Shown here: positions 54,591 to 63,828 of the stretch, one piece after another
Layout of the letters: each line of letters begins with the position of its first letter
Numbering within the stretch: the first letter of the stretch is position 1
Source: Sphingomonas sp. M1-B02
Lineage (GTDB): Bacteria; Pseudomonadota; Alphaproteobacteria; Sphingomonadales; Sphingomonadaceae
Length of the DNA: 64,000 bases
Reading direction: 5' to 3'
Assembly: GCF_026167525.1 (NCBI RefSeq)
Contig: NZ_CP110679.1
Span: 186,001-250,000 of the forward strand
The notes under the pieces: model-generated
Databases searched by the model: none
The model's input: the letters and a program-made list of their open reading frames with translations, nothing else
What the model was told of the DNA's origin: nothing
Program-made: the position numbers and the translations under genes

Positions 54591-55235
54591 ATGCGTTTCA
54601 TGGGATTCGGCAAGGTTTTCATCGGCGTGGGGACAGCCTCTGCGCTATTGTCGGGGTGCGCGGGTGGCGGAAGTCGTCCGGAACTGCCGCCTGCCAGCTT
54701 CGTCGGCACGCGCGAGGCGCCGAGCGACGAATATATCATCGGCCCGCTCGACCAGCTCAACATCTTCGTGTGGCGCAACCCCGAGCTTTCGTCGAAGGTC
54801 CAGGTGCGCCCCGACGGCCGCATCACGACTCCGCTGATCAGCGACATGCCCGCGGTGGGCAAGACCCCGGCGATGCTCGCGGACGACATGAAGTTCGCGC
54901 TGGGCGAATATATCAAGGACCCGATCGTATCGGTGATCGTCGAGAATTTCTCCGGCACCTATAGCCAGCAGGTCCGCATCGTCGGCGCGACCGAGAAGCC
55001 GGCGTCGATCCCCTATCGCGCCAACATGACCGTGCTCGACGCGATGATCTCGGTCGGCGGGCTTTCCGAGATGGCGTCGGGCAACCGCGCGCGTCTCGTA
55101 AGGCAGGACCGGGCGACCGGCAAGCAGCGCGAATATCGGATTCGGCTGGGCGACCTGCTCAAGAACGGTGACATTTCCGCGAACGTCAAACTCGAACCGG
55201 GCGACGTGATCATCATCCCCGAGAGCATGTTCTGA
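54591..55235 (+). CDS. XrtA-associated polysaccharide export lipoprotein (Wza/EpsE-like)
   Basis: Outer-membrane auxiliary (OPX) export protein, 214 aa. Lipobox LLSGC puts the lipid on Cys23. The Poly_export domain holds DEYIIGPLDQLNIFVWRNPE and VQVRPDGRITTPLIS, followed by SLBB-like repeats with KPASIPYRANMTVLDAMIS. It is shorter than Wza and lacks the C-terminal membrane helix, as usual for the PEP-CTERM version. GGAGGGAG precedes the ATG. It starts a set of nine genes in the same orientation. Confidence 0.94.
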   Translation: MRFMGFGKVFIGVGTASALLSGCAGGGSRPELPPASFVGTREAPSDEYIIGPLDQLNIFVWRNPELSSKVQVRPDGRITTPLISDMPAVGKTPAMLADDMKFALGEYIKDPIVSVIVENFSGTYSQQVRIVGATEKPASIPYRANMTVLDAMISVGGLSEMASGNRARLVRQDRATGKQREYRIRLGDLLKNGDISANVKLEPGDVIIIPESMF

Positions 55236-55248
55236 GGGGCCCGGCAGG

Positions 55249-56766
55249 ATGGGAAGTCTTTTCGACGAAGCGCGCGCCGCGCTCCATGCGGTCTGGATGC
55301 GCCGCTGGCTTGCGCTGGCAGTGGCCTGGGGCCTCTGCCTGGTGGGCTGGCTTGTCGTGTCGCAAATGCCGAACCGCTATGAATCGCGGGCGCGGATCTT
55401 CGTGCAGCTGCGCCAGATCCTCCCCAGCGAAAACGGGGTGTCGGCGCTAGAGCAGCAGAAGGATATCGACCGGGTTCGCCAGACGCTTACCTCGGCAGTC
55501 AATCTCGACAAGGTCGTGCGCGGCACCGACCTGGCGCGCACCGTCTCCAACGATCGCGACATCGCCGATCGAGTGGCCGGGCTGCAGAAGGCGATCAAGC
55601 TGACCGCGCAGCAGGACAATCTGTTCGAAATCACGGTCACGGCGCCAAGCGGCAAGCTGGCGCGGCAGATCGCGCAGAAGCTCATCGACATCTTCGTCGA
55701 GCAGAACCTGGCCGACAACCGCGACCAGAGCGGACAGTCGCTCCGCTTCCTCGACCAGCAGCTCGACCTGCGCCAGAAGGCGCTGCAGGAAGCCGAGGTC
55801 AAGAAGTCCGACTTCACCAACCGCTATCTCGGCTCGCTGCCGGGCACCGGCTCGCTCAACGACCGGATCGGCGCGGCACGCACCCAGCTCTCGCAGGTCC
55901 AGGCCGACCTGGCGGCGGCGCAAAGCAGCCTCAACGCGGTGAACGCGCAGATGTCCGGCACCCCGGCCAATGTCGCGGGCGCAGGGGGCGGCGCGGTCGC
56001 CGGCCCGGCTCGGGCGCGACTCGCGGCGATCCAGGGGCAGATGGCCGAGGCGCGCTCGCGCGGCTGGACCGACAATCATCCCGACATGGTGGCGCTCAAG
56101 AGCCAGCTCGGCGCAGCGCAGGCCGCCGCGCGCAACGAGCCGGTGACGGGCGGCGGGGTCGGCGCTTCATCCAACCCGCTCTATCTGAGCCTGCGTTCAC
56201 TGCAGGCCGATCGCGGCGCGCAGGTCGCGGCACTGGTGCAGCGCAAGAGCCAGATCGAAGGCGACCTGGCGACGCTGCAGGCCAAGATGACCAGCGAGCC
56301 CGGCGTTGCCGCCGAGCAAGGCCAGATCGACCGCGAATATGCGGTGCTGAAGGACCAATATGACAAGCTGCTCGCCCAGCGCGAGCAGATCCGCCTGCGT
56401 AGCCAGGCGCAGACCGAGACCGACGCGGAGAAGTTCAACATCGTCGATCCGCCGACGCTGCCCAACGCTCCGACTGCGCCAAATCGGCCGCTGTTGCTCA
56501 CCGCGGTGCTGATCCTGGGGCTGGGCGCCGGTGCGGCTGCGGCGTTCGCGCTCGACAAGCTGACCGCCACCTTCTCGACCGCCTCGCGGCTCGAAAAGGC
56601 CAGCGGCATGCCGGTGATCGGATCGATCGGCGAAGTGGTGTCCGCGGCGCAGGCCGAGCTGCGCCGCAAGAAACTGACGCTCTTTGCCGGGGGACTCGCC
56701 GCGCTGGCGATCGCCTATGTGGGGCTGGTCAGCGTCGAATTCATCCAGCGCGGAATGGGGGCATGA
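55249..56766 (+). CDS. XrtA-associated polysaccharide chain-length determinant (Wzz/PCP-like)
   Basis: Polysaccharide co-polymerase of 505 aa. It has an N-terminal membrane helix (LALAVAWGLCLVGWLVV), a long coiled-coil periplasmic part rich in Gln/Ala (ALQEAEVKKSDFTNRYLG, AQSSLNAVNAQMSGTP), and a C-terminal membrane helix after the Pro-rich VDPPTLPNAPTAPNRP. It controls chain length with the kinase encoded next. A gene order of export protein, chain-length protein, kinase is standard in XrtA loci. Confidence 0.93.
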   Translation: MGSLFDEARAALHAVWMRRWLALAVAWGLCLVGWLVVSQMPNRYESRARIFVQLRQILPSENGVSALEQQKDIDRVRQTLTSAVNLDKVVRGTDLARTVSNDRDIADRVAGLQKAIKLTAQQDNLFEITVTAPSGKLARQIAQKLIDIFVEQNLADNRDQSGQSLRFLDQQLDLRQKALQEAEVKKSDFTNRYLGSLPGTGSLNDRIGAARTQLSQVQADLAAAQSSLNAVNAQMSGTPANVAGAGGGAVAGPARARLAAIQGQMAEARSRGWTDNHPDMVALKSQLGAAQAAARNEPVTGGGVGASSNPLYLSLRSLQADRGAQVAALVQRKSQIEGDLATLQAKMTSEPGVAAEQGQIDREYAVLKDQYDKLLAQREQIRLRSQAQTETDAEKFNIVDPPTLPNAPTAPNRPLLLTAVLILGLGAGAAAAFALDKLTATFSTASRLEKASGMPVIGSIGEVVSAAQAELRRKKLTLFAGGLAALAIAYVGLVSVEFIQRGMGA

Positions 56767-56770
56767 CGCG

Positions 56771-57697
56771 ATGAACGACCAGAGTCCGCGCCGATATCAG
56801 GGCAGCCTGCTCGAGCGGGCGGCGGCGCTGCAATTCGCGCCGCCGGAGCCCGTTCCGACGATCGAAACCGAGGTCGCCGCACCCGTGGTGCCCGTCCCCG
56901 ACGTGCCGGCGGCCAAGCCGGCAGAGCCGACGCTGCGCCGCGCGGCAGGCCGTCGCTCCGCGCGGATCGATCGCCAGTTGCTGGTCGATGCGGGGATGAT
57001 CGTGCCTGGAAGCGCGATCACCGCGCTGGCGGAGGAATTCCGCATGGTGAAGCGCCAGCTGCTGCTCACCGCGCGCGCCGTCGCCGCCAAGGAGACCGTC
57101 CAGGCTGCCGACAAGGCGCGGATGATCCTGGTCTGCTCGGCGCAGGCCGATGAGGGCAAGACCTTCTGCGCGATCAACCTGGCGCTTTCGATGGCGGCCG
57201 AGAAGGATGTCGAAATCCTGCTCGTCGACGCCGATTTCGCCAAGCCCGACATTCTCGAGCGGCTGGGATTGCCGCAGGGGCCCGGGCTGCTCGATGCGCT
57301 GTCCGGATCGGTCGCCAATGTCGAGGACTGCATCGTCGATACCGACGTGCCGCAGCTCTCGGTGCTTTCGGCGGGCACCAAGACCAACAACGACACCGAA
57401 TTGCTGGCAAGCGATCGTGCGCGCGCCGTGATCGACGGGCTGGCGCAGGCCAATCCGCGCCGCATCGTGATCTTCGATTCGCCGCCCGCGCTCGCCGCCT
57501 CGCCGGCATCGGTGCTGGCGCTGCATGTCGGGCAGGCGATGCTCGTGGTGCGCGCCGACCAGACGAGCGAGAGCGACCTGCGCGAGGCGGTGAGCACGCT
57601 CGACGGCTGCGAGCATATCCAGCTCGTCCTCAACGCCGTCTCGTTCCAGCCGGGCGGACGCCGCTTCGGCACTTATTATGGGGAGGCGGGCAAGTGA
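56771..57697 (+). CDS. XrtA-associated CpsD/CapB-type tyrosine kinase
   Basis: Cytoplasmic P-loop BY-kinase, 308 aa, partner of the chain-length protein. Walker A is SAQADEGKTFCAINLA, Walker A' ILLVDADFAKP and Walker B IVIFDSPPALA. An N-terminal Pro/Val-rich extension covers about 1-70. The C-terminus has only two Tyr (GTYYGEAGK) instead of a full Tyr cluster. ATG 56771 follows the chain-length stop by 4 nt; earlier open-frame residues are shadow. Confidence 0.92.
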   Translation: MNDQSPRRYQGSLLERAAALQFAPPEPVPTIETEVAAPVVPVPDVPAAKPAEPTLRRAAGRRSARIDRQLLVDAGMIVPGSAITALAEEFRMVKRQLLLTARAVAAKETVQAADKARMILVCSAQADEGKTFCAINLALSMAAEKDVEILLVDADFAKPDILERLGLPQGPGLLDALSGSVANVEDCIVDTDVPQLSVLSAGTKTNNDTELLASDRARAVIDGLAQANPRRIVIFDSPPALAASPASVLALHVGQAMLVVRADQTSESDLREAVSTLDGCEHIQLVLNAVSFQPGGRRFGTYYGEAGK

Positions 57698-59289
57698 CCC
57701 GGCTGTTGCTGATCGCCGGCGCAGGGCTTGTCTGCGCGGTTCAGCCGGCAAGCGCCCAGCGCCTGCAGGTTGCGCCCTATATCGAGGCCAGCCAGGTGCT
57801 GACTTCCGACCTGACCAACGGCGCCGACCTGCTGACCTATTCGACGATCGGCGCGGGCGTCGATGTGACCGCACAGACGCGCCGTGTCGAGGTGCAGGTG
57901 AGCTACAATTACGAACGGCGCTTCGCCTACGACAAGCAGCTCGCCAACGACCAGACACATAGCGGCCTGGCGCGGGTGCGTGCGCGCGTGACGCCTGCCC
58001 TCAGCATCGAGGCGGGGGCGATCGCGACGCGAACGCGCTCGGACATCCGCGGCGACGCGCTCGTCACCGACCAGGGCAATGTCCGCAACAGCAGCCAGAT
58101 CTATTCGGCCTTCATCGGCCCGAACCTTTCGACCAATATCGGCCCGCTCTTCGCCAATGCCGCCTATCGTTTCGGCTACACCAAGGTGGAAGCGCCCTTC
58201 GCGACCGGCGTGGCGCCCGGCCAGCCGCGGCTCGATTATTATGACGATTCGAAGGTCCATGTCGCCACCGCCAGCATCGGCGCCAAATCGGGTACGATCC
58301 TGCCGGTAGGCGTGACTGCCAGCGGTTCGTTCACGCGCGAGGATGCGGGGCAGCTCGACCAGCGCTTCGAAGGCAAGTTCCTGCGCGGCGACGTGGTCGT
58401 GCCCGTCTCGCGCGGAGTCGCGGTGGCGGGCGGCGTCGGCTATGAGAATATCGAGATCAGCCAGCGCGATGCGCTGCTGACCCCCGCGGGTGCGCCCGTG
58501 GTGGACAATCGCGGACGCTTCGTGACCGACCCGTCGTCGCCGCGGCGGATAGCCTATGATTTCGACGGGCTGTTCTGGGATGCGGGCGTCATCTGGCGTC
58601 CGAGCAGCCGCACCTTCCTCGAGGCGCGCGTCGGCCGCCGCTATGGCTCGATGAGCTATACCGGCTCCGCAAGCTACGAGATCGGCAAAGGTAGCGGAGT
58701 CCAGATCGGCGTCTATGACAGCGTCGAGACCTTCGGCCAGCAGGTCGGCAATTCGCTCTCGTCGCTGCCCACCAGCTTCCAGACCTCGAACGATCCGTTC
58801 GGCAATCAATATAGCGGCTGCATCTATGGGACGACCGGCGCGGCGGCGGGCGGGTGCCTCAACCAGGTCTTCGCATCGTCGGCGACCTCGGCATTCCGAT
58901 CGCGCGGGATCACCGGCGTCGCCGTGCTCAACACGCGCGGCACCCGGATCGGTGTGGGCGGCGGCTATTCGCGCCGCGACTTCATCGCGCCGCGTTCGAC
59001 CGGCACCGTGTCGATCAACGGCGTGACCGATGAAGCGGTCTATGCCCAGCTCTTCGCCTCGGGCGAAGTCGGGCGCAACGGCTCGGTGAGCAGCAGCCTG
59101 TTCGCCAGCTATACCGATACGGACCTGGCCGGCGCCGAAGGCGTCCTCGGCTGGGGGGCGAACACGGCTTACACGCATAGCTTCGGGCAGCTTGGCGCAA
59201 TCGCGTCGCTCGGGCTTTTCGGTTTCGAGAGAGACGGCGATACCAGTGCCTCTGCGCAGGCGCTGGTCGGTCTCCGCTACGGCTTCTAA
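57694..59289 (+). CDS. XrtA/PEP-CTERM system-associated outer-membrane beta-barrel protein
   Basis: Outer-membrane protein of 531 aa with a signal peptide cleaved after PASA (near 21). The body is a series of amphipathic strands (VEVQVSYNYERRFAYDK, GPLFANAAYRFGYTKVE, FASYTDTDLAG) and it ends in an aromatic residue (ALVGLRYGF), as barrels do. It matches the family of outer-membrane proteins specific to exosortase A EPS loci (TIGR03016-like). It may form the outer part of the export channel. The start is GTG 57694 over the kinase stop. Confidence 0.87.
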   Translation: MTRLLLIAGAGLVCAVQPASAQRLQVAPYIEASQVLTSDLTNGADLLTYSTIGAGVDVTAQTRRVEVQVSYNYERRFAYDKQLANDQTHSGLARVRARVTPALSIEAGAIATRTRSDIRGDALVTDQGNVRNSSQIYSAFIGPNLSTNIGPLFANAAYRFGYTKVEAPFATGVAPGQPRLDYYDDSKVHVATASIGAKSGTILPVGVTASGSFTREDAGQLDQRFEGKFLRGDVVVPVSRGVAVAGGVGYENIEISQRDALLTPAGAPVVDNRGRFVTDPSSPRRIAYDFDGLFWDAGVIWRPSSRTFLEARVGRRYGSMSYTGSASYEIGKGSGVQIGVYDSVETFGQQVGNSLSSLPTSFQTSNDPFGNQYSGCIYGTTGAAAGGCLNQVFASSATSAFRSRGITGVAVLNTRGTRIGVGGGYSRRDFIAPRSTGTVSINGVTDEAVYAQLFASGEVGRNGSVSSSLFASYTDTDLAGAEGVLGWGANTAYTHSFGQLGAIASLGLFGFERDGDTSASAQALVGLRYGF

Positions 59290-59306
59290 GTCGGGAAAGA
59301 GCGAGA

Positions 59307-60692
59307 ATGTACGACGATCATTATGGATTGAGCGGGCGCGCGTTTCAGCTGACTCCTGACCCGCGCTTCTGGTTCGACACCGCCACGCACCGCAAGGCGA
59401 TGGCCTATCTCGGCTATGGGCTGAGCCAGGGCGAGGGCTTCGTGGTGATCACCGGCGAACCCGGCGTCGGCAAGACGACGCTGGTGGGGCATCTGCTCGG
59501 CGAGATCGATGTCGAGCGGCTGAACGTGATCAAGCTGGTCTCGTCGCAGATCGGCGCGGACGATCTGTTGCGGATGGTCAGCGCGGGGCTCGACGTCGAT
59601 CCGAAGGGCGCGTCCAAGGCGGCGATGCTCGCCGACATCGAGCGCGGCCTGCATGCGGTTGCGCGCAGCGGCCGCCGCACGCTGTTGATCGTCGACGAGG
59701 CGCAGGCGCTGCCGCTCGAAAGCCTGGAGGAGCTGCGGATGCTCTCCAACTTTCAGGCCGGCGGCTATCCGCTGCTGCAGATATTCCTGCTCGGCCAGCC
59801 CGAATTCCGGGCGATGCTGCACAATCCGAAGCTCGAGCAATTGCGCCAGCGGGTGATTGCGATGCATCATCTCGAGCCGATGGAAGCCGCAGAGGTCGAA
59901 CCCTATCTGATGCACCGCCTTTCCTGCGTGGGCTGGAACGGCAAACCGCGCTTCACCCACGACGCGGTGACGGCGATCTATCGCTGGTCGGGCGGAAGTC
60001 CGCGCAAGATAAACCAGCTCGTCAGCCGCGTGTTGCTGTTCGGTGCGGTCGAGCGGATCGAGACCTTCGGCGCTGCCGAACTTGCCGCGGTGATCGACGA
60101 TCTCGCGGTCGACAGCCCGTTTCCGCATGCGCCGAGGCAGGAAGAAGCCACGGCCGAGTCAATCGAGCACCCGGTCGAAGAACCGGTGGTAGAACCGGCC
60201 GACGAAAGCCCGGCGGAAGCGTCCGCGATCGAGGGGATCGAGCGTGACGAAATCGCGCCGCTGCCGATGGGCACGCCGACGCCTTCCGCGCCCGCCGAGC
60301 CGCGCCCGATTCGCGCCGAGCCTCGCATCGTGCCCAATGAGCCGCGTCCGATCCAGGTCGAACCGCGGGTTGCCGCGGGCGAACCGTTCGAGCTGCGTCC
60401 GATCCGGGCCGAGGCTGAGATCGAGGCGCTCGGCATCGAGACCGACGTGGTTCGCGCGCAGGAAGAAGCACAGCCGGTCGAAGTGGATATCGAGGAACTG
60501 GCTCCGGTTGCCGAGGAGGTAGCCGAGCCAAGTGCGGATGCGCTGGGTCAGCGCATCGCGATGCTTGAGAAGCAGATGCAGGAGCAGGACGAGGCGCTGC
60601 GCCGCGTGCTGACGCTGCTGGTCGATTGGGTGGAGACCGGCGACATGAGCCGGCGCCCGGACCTGTCGACGATCCGCGGGACCGCGGCCTGA
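59307..60692 (+). CDS. XrtA-associated AAA ATPase (ExeA/GspA-like)
   Basis: Cytoplasmic AAA ATPase, 461 aa. It begins MYDDHYGLSGRAFQLTPDPR, typical of the ExeA-like group. Walker A ITGEPGVGKTTLVG (about 48-61), Walker B TLLIVDEAQALP (125-136). After residue 270 there is a long acidic Pro/Glu-rich tail with a three-fold repeat of E-x-R-P-I-[RQ] (331-371) and a final coiled-coil-like piece (RIAMLEKQMQEQDEALRRVL). It probably energises or regulates the EPS export or synthesis complex; exact role unknown. Confidence 0.92.
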   Translation: MYDDHYGLSGRAFQLTPDPRFWFDTATHRKAMAYLGYGLSQGEGFVVITGEPGVGKTTLVGHLLGEIDVERLNVIKLVSSQIGADDLLRMVSAGLDVDPKGASKAAMLADIERGLHAVARSGRRTLLIVDEAQALPLESLEELRMLSNFQAGGYPLLQIFLLGQPEFRAMLHNPKLEQLRQRVIAMHHLEPMEAAEVEPYLMHRLSCVGWNGKPRFTHDAVTAIYRWSGGSPRKINQLVSRVLLFGAVERIETFGAAELAAVIDDLAVDSPFPHAPRQEEATAESIEHPVEEPVVEPADESPAEASAIEGIERDEIAPLPMGTPTPSAPAEPRPIRAEPRIVPNEPRPIQVEPRVAAGEPFELRPIRAEAEIEALGIETDVVRAQEEAQPVEVDIEELAPVAEEVAEPSADALGQRIAMLEKQMQEQDEALRRVLTLLVDWVETGDMSRRPDLSTIRGTAA

Positions 60693-60695
60693 CGG

Positions 60696-61538
60696 ATGCT
60701 GGTCAACGCCCTTTCCGTCGATGTCGAGGACTGGTTCCAGGTTGGCGCCTTCGAGACGACGATCGCACGGTCCGACTGGGACGGGCTGGAGCATCGCGTC
60801 GAGGCGAATACCGATCGGGTGCTGGCCCTGTTCGACGCGAGCGGGGTCAAGGGCACCTTCTTCATCCTCGGCTGGGTGGCGGATCGCTATCCCGCGCTGA
60901 TCCGGCGGATCGCTGACGCAGGGCACGAGGTCGCCAGCCACGGCTGGGACCATCAGCGGGTCTTCACGATGGGCCCGGAGCAGTTTCGCGCCGATCTTGC
61001 CGCGGCGAAGGCGGCGCTGGAGGATGCCGGCGGGACCCGGGTCACCGGCTATCGCGCGCCGAGCTTCTCAATCGACACCCGGACGCCATGGGCGCACATC
61101 GTGCTGGCCGAAGAGGGCTATTGCTATTCGTCGAGCATCGCGCCGATCCGTCACGACCATTATGGCTGGGCCGATGCGCCACGACGGGCCTTTCGCCCGG
61201 TCGAGGGGGCGCCGCTGGTCGAGCTGCCGATCACGATCGCCGCGGTGATGGGCCGCGAGATCACCACGGGCGGGGGCTTTTTCCGCCTGCTGCCCAACCG
61301 TGTGACGGATCGTGCCGTGCGCGGCGCGAATGCCGCGGCGCGCCCGGCGATATTCTATTTCCACCCCTGGGAAATCGATCCCGGTCAGCCGCGCGTCGCC
61401 GGCGCGCCGCTCAAATCGAAGCTACGCCATTATGCGCGACTGGGCGCGATGGCGGGCAAGCTGGAGCGGCTGATCGCGACGCATGAATGGGGCCGGATGG
61501 ACCAGATCGCGGCGCGCGAAGCCGCGCGGCTGCAGTGA
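60696..61538 (+). CDS. XrtA-associated polysaccharide deacetylase
   Basis: NodB-type carbohydrate esterase, 280 aa, likely acting on the exopolysaccharide or its precursor. It starts ALSVDVEDWFQVGAFE, the PEP-CTERM group signature; metal residues are Asp9-x-Glu/Asp12 and His82, His86 in EVASHGWDHQRVF. GYRAPSFSIDTRTPW and FYFHPWEIDPGQPR are further motifs. It begins 4 nt after the ATPase stop. The stop overlaps the FemAB gene (GTGA). Confidence 0.95.
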   Translation: MLVNALSVDVEDWFQVGAFETTIARSDWDGLEHRVEANTDRVLALFDASGVKGTFFILGWVADRYPALIRRIADAGHEVASHGWDHQRVFTMGPEQFRADLAAAKAALEDAGGTRVTGYRAPSFSIDTRTPWAHIVLAEEGYCYSSSIAPIRHDHYGWADAPRRAFRPVEGAPLVELPITIAAVMGREITTGGGFFRLLPNRVTDRAVRGANAAARPAIFYFHPWEIDPGQPRVAGAPLKSKLRHYARLGAMAGKLERLIATHEWGRMDQIAAREAARLQ

Positions 61539-62608
61539 ACGCGCCGATGCTTTCCCGGCCCGTGGCGCTGCGCGTGGCCGATCTGGACGATGCGATCGAG
61601 CGCGCGCGGATCGGTGCGTTCGTGCACGATCATGCCGACGGTACGCCCTTCCATCTGCCCGCCTGGAGCATCGCGGTCGCGCGGGGCTGTGGGCAGCGCA
61701 GCCATTATCTCGTGGCCGAGGGCGGCAACGGCCAGATCGTCGGCGTGATGCCGCTGACCGAGATCCATTCGCCGCTGTTCGGCCGGGCTCTGGTCTCGGC
61801 GGGCTTTGGCGTGGGTGGGGGGATCCTGGCCGACAATGGCAGCGGAGTCGCGGCGCTGGGAAAGCATGCCTGGCAGCTTGCGGAGCGGCTGCACTGCCCG
61901 ACGATGGAGGTTCGCGGGGGGCCGCGTCCGGGGCCGGAATGGCTGGTCGATACCGAACATTATCTGGGCTTCAGCCGGCCGCTGGCGAGCGACGACGAGG
62001 CCGAGCTGGCCGCGATCCCGCGCAAGCAGCGCGCCGAGGTGCGCAAGGCGTTGGGGCAGGATCTGACGGTGTCGATCGGCTCGGGCGCCGAGGATGCGGC
62101 GGCGCATTATGCCGTCTATGCCGAGTCGGTCCGCAATCTGGGCACGCCGGTCTTTCCGCGGCGGCTGTTTGCCGAAGTGCTGCGCGAGTTCGGGCAATCG
62201 GCCGATATTCTAACCGTGCGGAGCGGCGGCGCGGCGGTGGCGAGCGTGTTGAGCCTCTACTGGAAGGGCACGGTCTATCCTTATTGGGGCGGCGGCACCG
62301 CGGCTGCGCGGACCTTGCGCGCCAACGACCGGATGTATTTCGAACTGATGCACCATGCCCGGGCGCGCGGCTGCAAGCGGTTCGATTTCGGCCGCTCGAA
62401 GACGGGCACGGGGGCGGCGGCGTTCAAGAAAAATTGGGGCTTCGAGCCGCAGCCGCTGACTTATTATGAGCGCACCGCCGAGGGCGCGGCACCGCGCGAT
62501 GCGAGTCCGTTGAACCCGAAATACCGGATGCAGGTCGCGGTCTGGAGCAAGCTGCCGCTGGCCGTCGCCAACCGGGTCGGACCGTGGATCGCCCGGGGCC
62601 TGGGCTGA
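61535..62608 (+). CDS. FemAB family protein, XrtA/PEP-CTERM system-associated
   Basis: GNAT-fold FemAB-like transferase, 357 aa. FemAB proteins use aminoacyl-tRNA or similar donors to add amino acids; in XrtA loci the acceptor is unknown. Conserved features are TPFHLPAWSIAVARG, AIPRKQRAEVRKALG and the C-terminal FDFGRSKTGTGAAAFKKNWGF. GTG 61535 over the deacetylase stop was chosen; ATG 61547 is an alternative four codons on. The stop overlaps the next ATG (TGATG). Confidence 0.93.
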   Translation: MNAPMLSRPVALRVADLDDAIERARIGAFVHDHADGTPFHLPAWSIAVARGCGQRSHYLVAEGGNGQIVGVMPLTEIHSPLFGRALVSAGFGVGGGILADNGSGVAALGKHAWQLAERLHCPTMEVRGGPRPGPEWLVDTEHYLGFSRPLASDDEAELAAIPRKQRAEVRKALGQDLTVSIGSGAEDAAAHYAVYAESVRNLGTPVFPRRLFAEVLREFGQSADILTVRSGGAAVASVLSLYWKGTVYPYWGGGTAAARTLRANDRMYFELMHHARARGCKRFDFGRSKTGTGAAAFKKNWGFEPQPLTYYERTAEGAAPRDASPLNPKYRMQVAVWSKLPLAVANRVGPWIARGLG

Positions 62609-63828
62609 TGGGCGACATATTGTTCCTGGCGCACCGCGTGCCCTTTCCACCCGACCGGGGGGACAAGATACGCGGGTTCCACCTGCTGAAGTTCCTATCG
62701 GCCCGGAAGCGGGTCCGGCTGATCGCCTTTGCCGACGATCCCAAGGATATGGCGGAGCGAAGCGGGCTGGTGGCGCAGAGTGCCGCGGGCCGCTCGATCG
62801 TCTGGCGGGGCAAGTCGCAGCTGCGCGCGGGCATCGAGGCCCTGCTCTCGGGGCGGCCTCTGTCGCTTACGGCGTTCGGTGACGATGCGGTGCGGGTGCA
62901 GGTGGCCCAAGCGCTGGCCGGCGATGCGATCGGCACGGTCTTCCTCTTTTCGAGCCAGATGGCGCAATATCTGCCGCGGCACGTCCGCCAGCGGGTGATC
63001 ATGGATTTCGTCGACATGGATTCGGCCAAGTTCGCGGCCTATGCCGAGGGTGCAGCCTGGCCGATTTCGTGGATCTATCGGCGCGAGGCGCGGTTGCTGC
63101 TGGCGCATGAGAAAGCGGTCGCGGCGCGGGCGGATGCGAGCCTGTTCGTGAGCCGGGCCGAGGCCGATCTGTTTCGCGAGTGCACGGGCGCCCCGCGCGT
63201 CCATGCGATCGAGAATGGCATCGATACGGACTATTTCGATCCTGCGACGCGGTTCGAGGCAGTGGATGCGACGGGGGCGGCGATCGTCTTCACCGGGCAG
63301 ATGGATTATCGGCCCAATATCGAGGCGGTGCGCTGGTTTGCCGAGGCGATCCTGCCGCAGATCCGGCGGGTCCACGCCGACGCGCGCTTCGTGATCGTCG
63401 GTCGCAACCCGACCGATGCGGTGACGGCGCTGGGCAGGCTTCCCGGTGTGACCGTGACGGGCGAGGTGCGTGACGTGCGCGGCTGGCTGGCGCGCGCGGA
63501 CGTCGTCGTCGCCCCGCTCAAGCTGGCGCGGGGCGTGCAGAACAAGATATTGGAAGGCATGGCGATGGCGCGGCCGGTGGTGGCCTCCGCCGCTGCCGCC
63601 GAGGGAATCGACCATGACGCGACAATTACGGTCGGCACGACGGCCGAAGAGATCGGCGCGGCGGTGATCGGCTTGCTGTCCGATCCGCGTAGTGCTTTTG
63701 AACTGGGCGCTGCGGCGCGCGAACGGGTGATTGCCCGCTATAGCTGGGAGGCGCGGCTGGCGCCCCTGGCCGGACTAATGGACTTGCCCGCAGTCGAGCA
63801 GACGAACCCGAAAAGGAGCGCGGCATGA
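62608..63828 (+). CDS. XrtA/PEP-CTERM system-associated glycosyltransferase (TIGR03087-like)
   Basis: GT-B fold glycosyltransferase family 4-like enzyme, 406 aa. The N-terminal half starts GDILFLAHRVPFPPDRGDK, and the C-terminal nucleotide-sugar half has AIENGIDTDYFDP, IVFTGQMDYRPNIEAVRWF and VVVAPLKLARGVQNKILEG (E in the donor site). It probably adds sugars during EPS repeat assembly. ATG 62608 was chosen at the TGATG overlap. Stop overlaps xrtA by 4 nt. Confidence 0.95.
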   Translation: MGDILFLAHRVPFPPDRGDKIRGFHLLKFLSARKRVRLIAFADDPKDMAERSGLVAQSAAGRSIVWRGKSQLRAGIEALLSGRPLSLTAFGDDAVRVQVAQALAGDAIGTVFLFSSQMAQYLPRHVRQRVIMDFVDMDSAKFAAYAEGAAWPISWIYRREARLLLAHEKAVAARADASLFVSRAEADLFRECTGAPRVHAIENGIDTDYFDPATRFEAVDATGAAIVFTGQMDYRPNIEAVRWFAEAILPQIRRVHADARFVIVGRNPTDAVTALGRLPGVTVTGEVRDVRGWLARADVVVAPLKLARGVQNKILEGMAMARPVVASAAAAEGIDHDATITVGTTAEEIGAAVIGLLSDPRSAFELGAAARERVIARYSWEARLAPLAGLMDLPAVEQTNPKRSAA

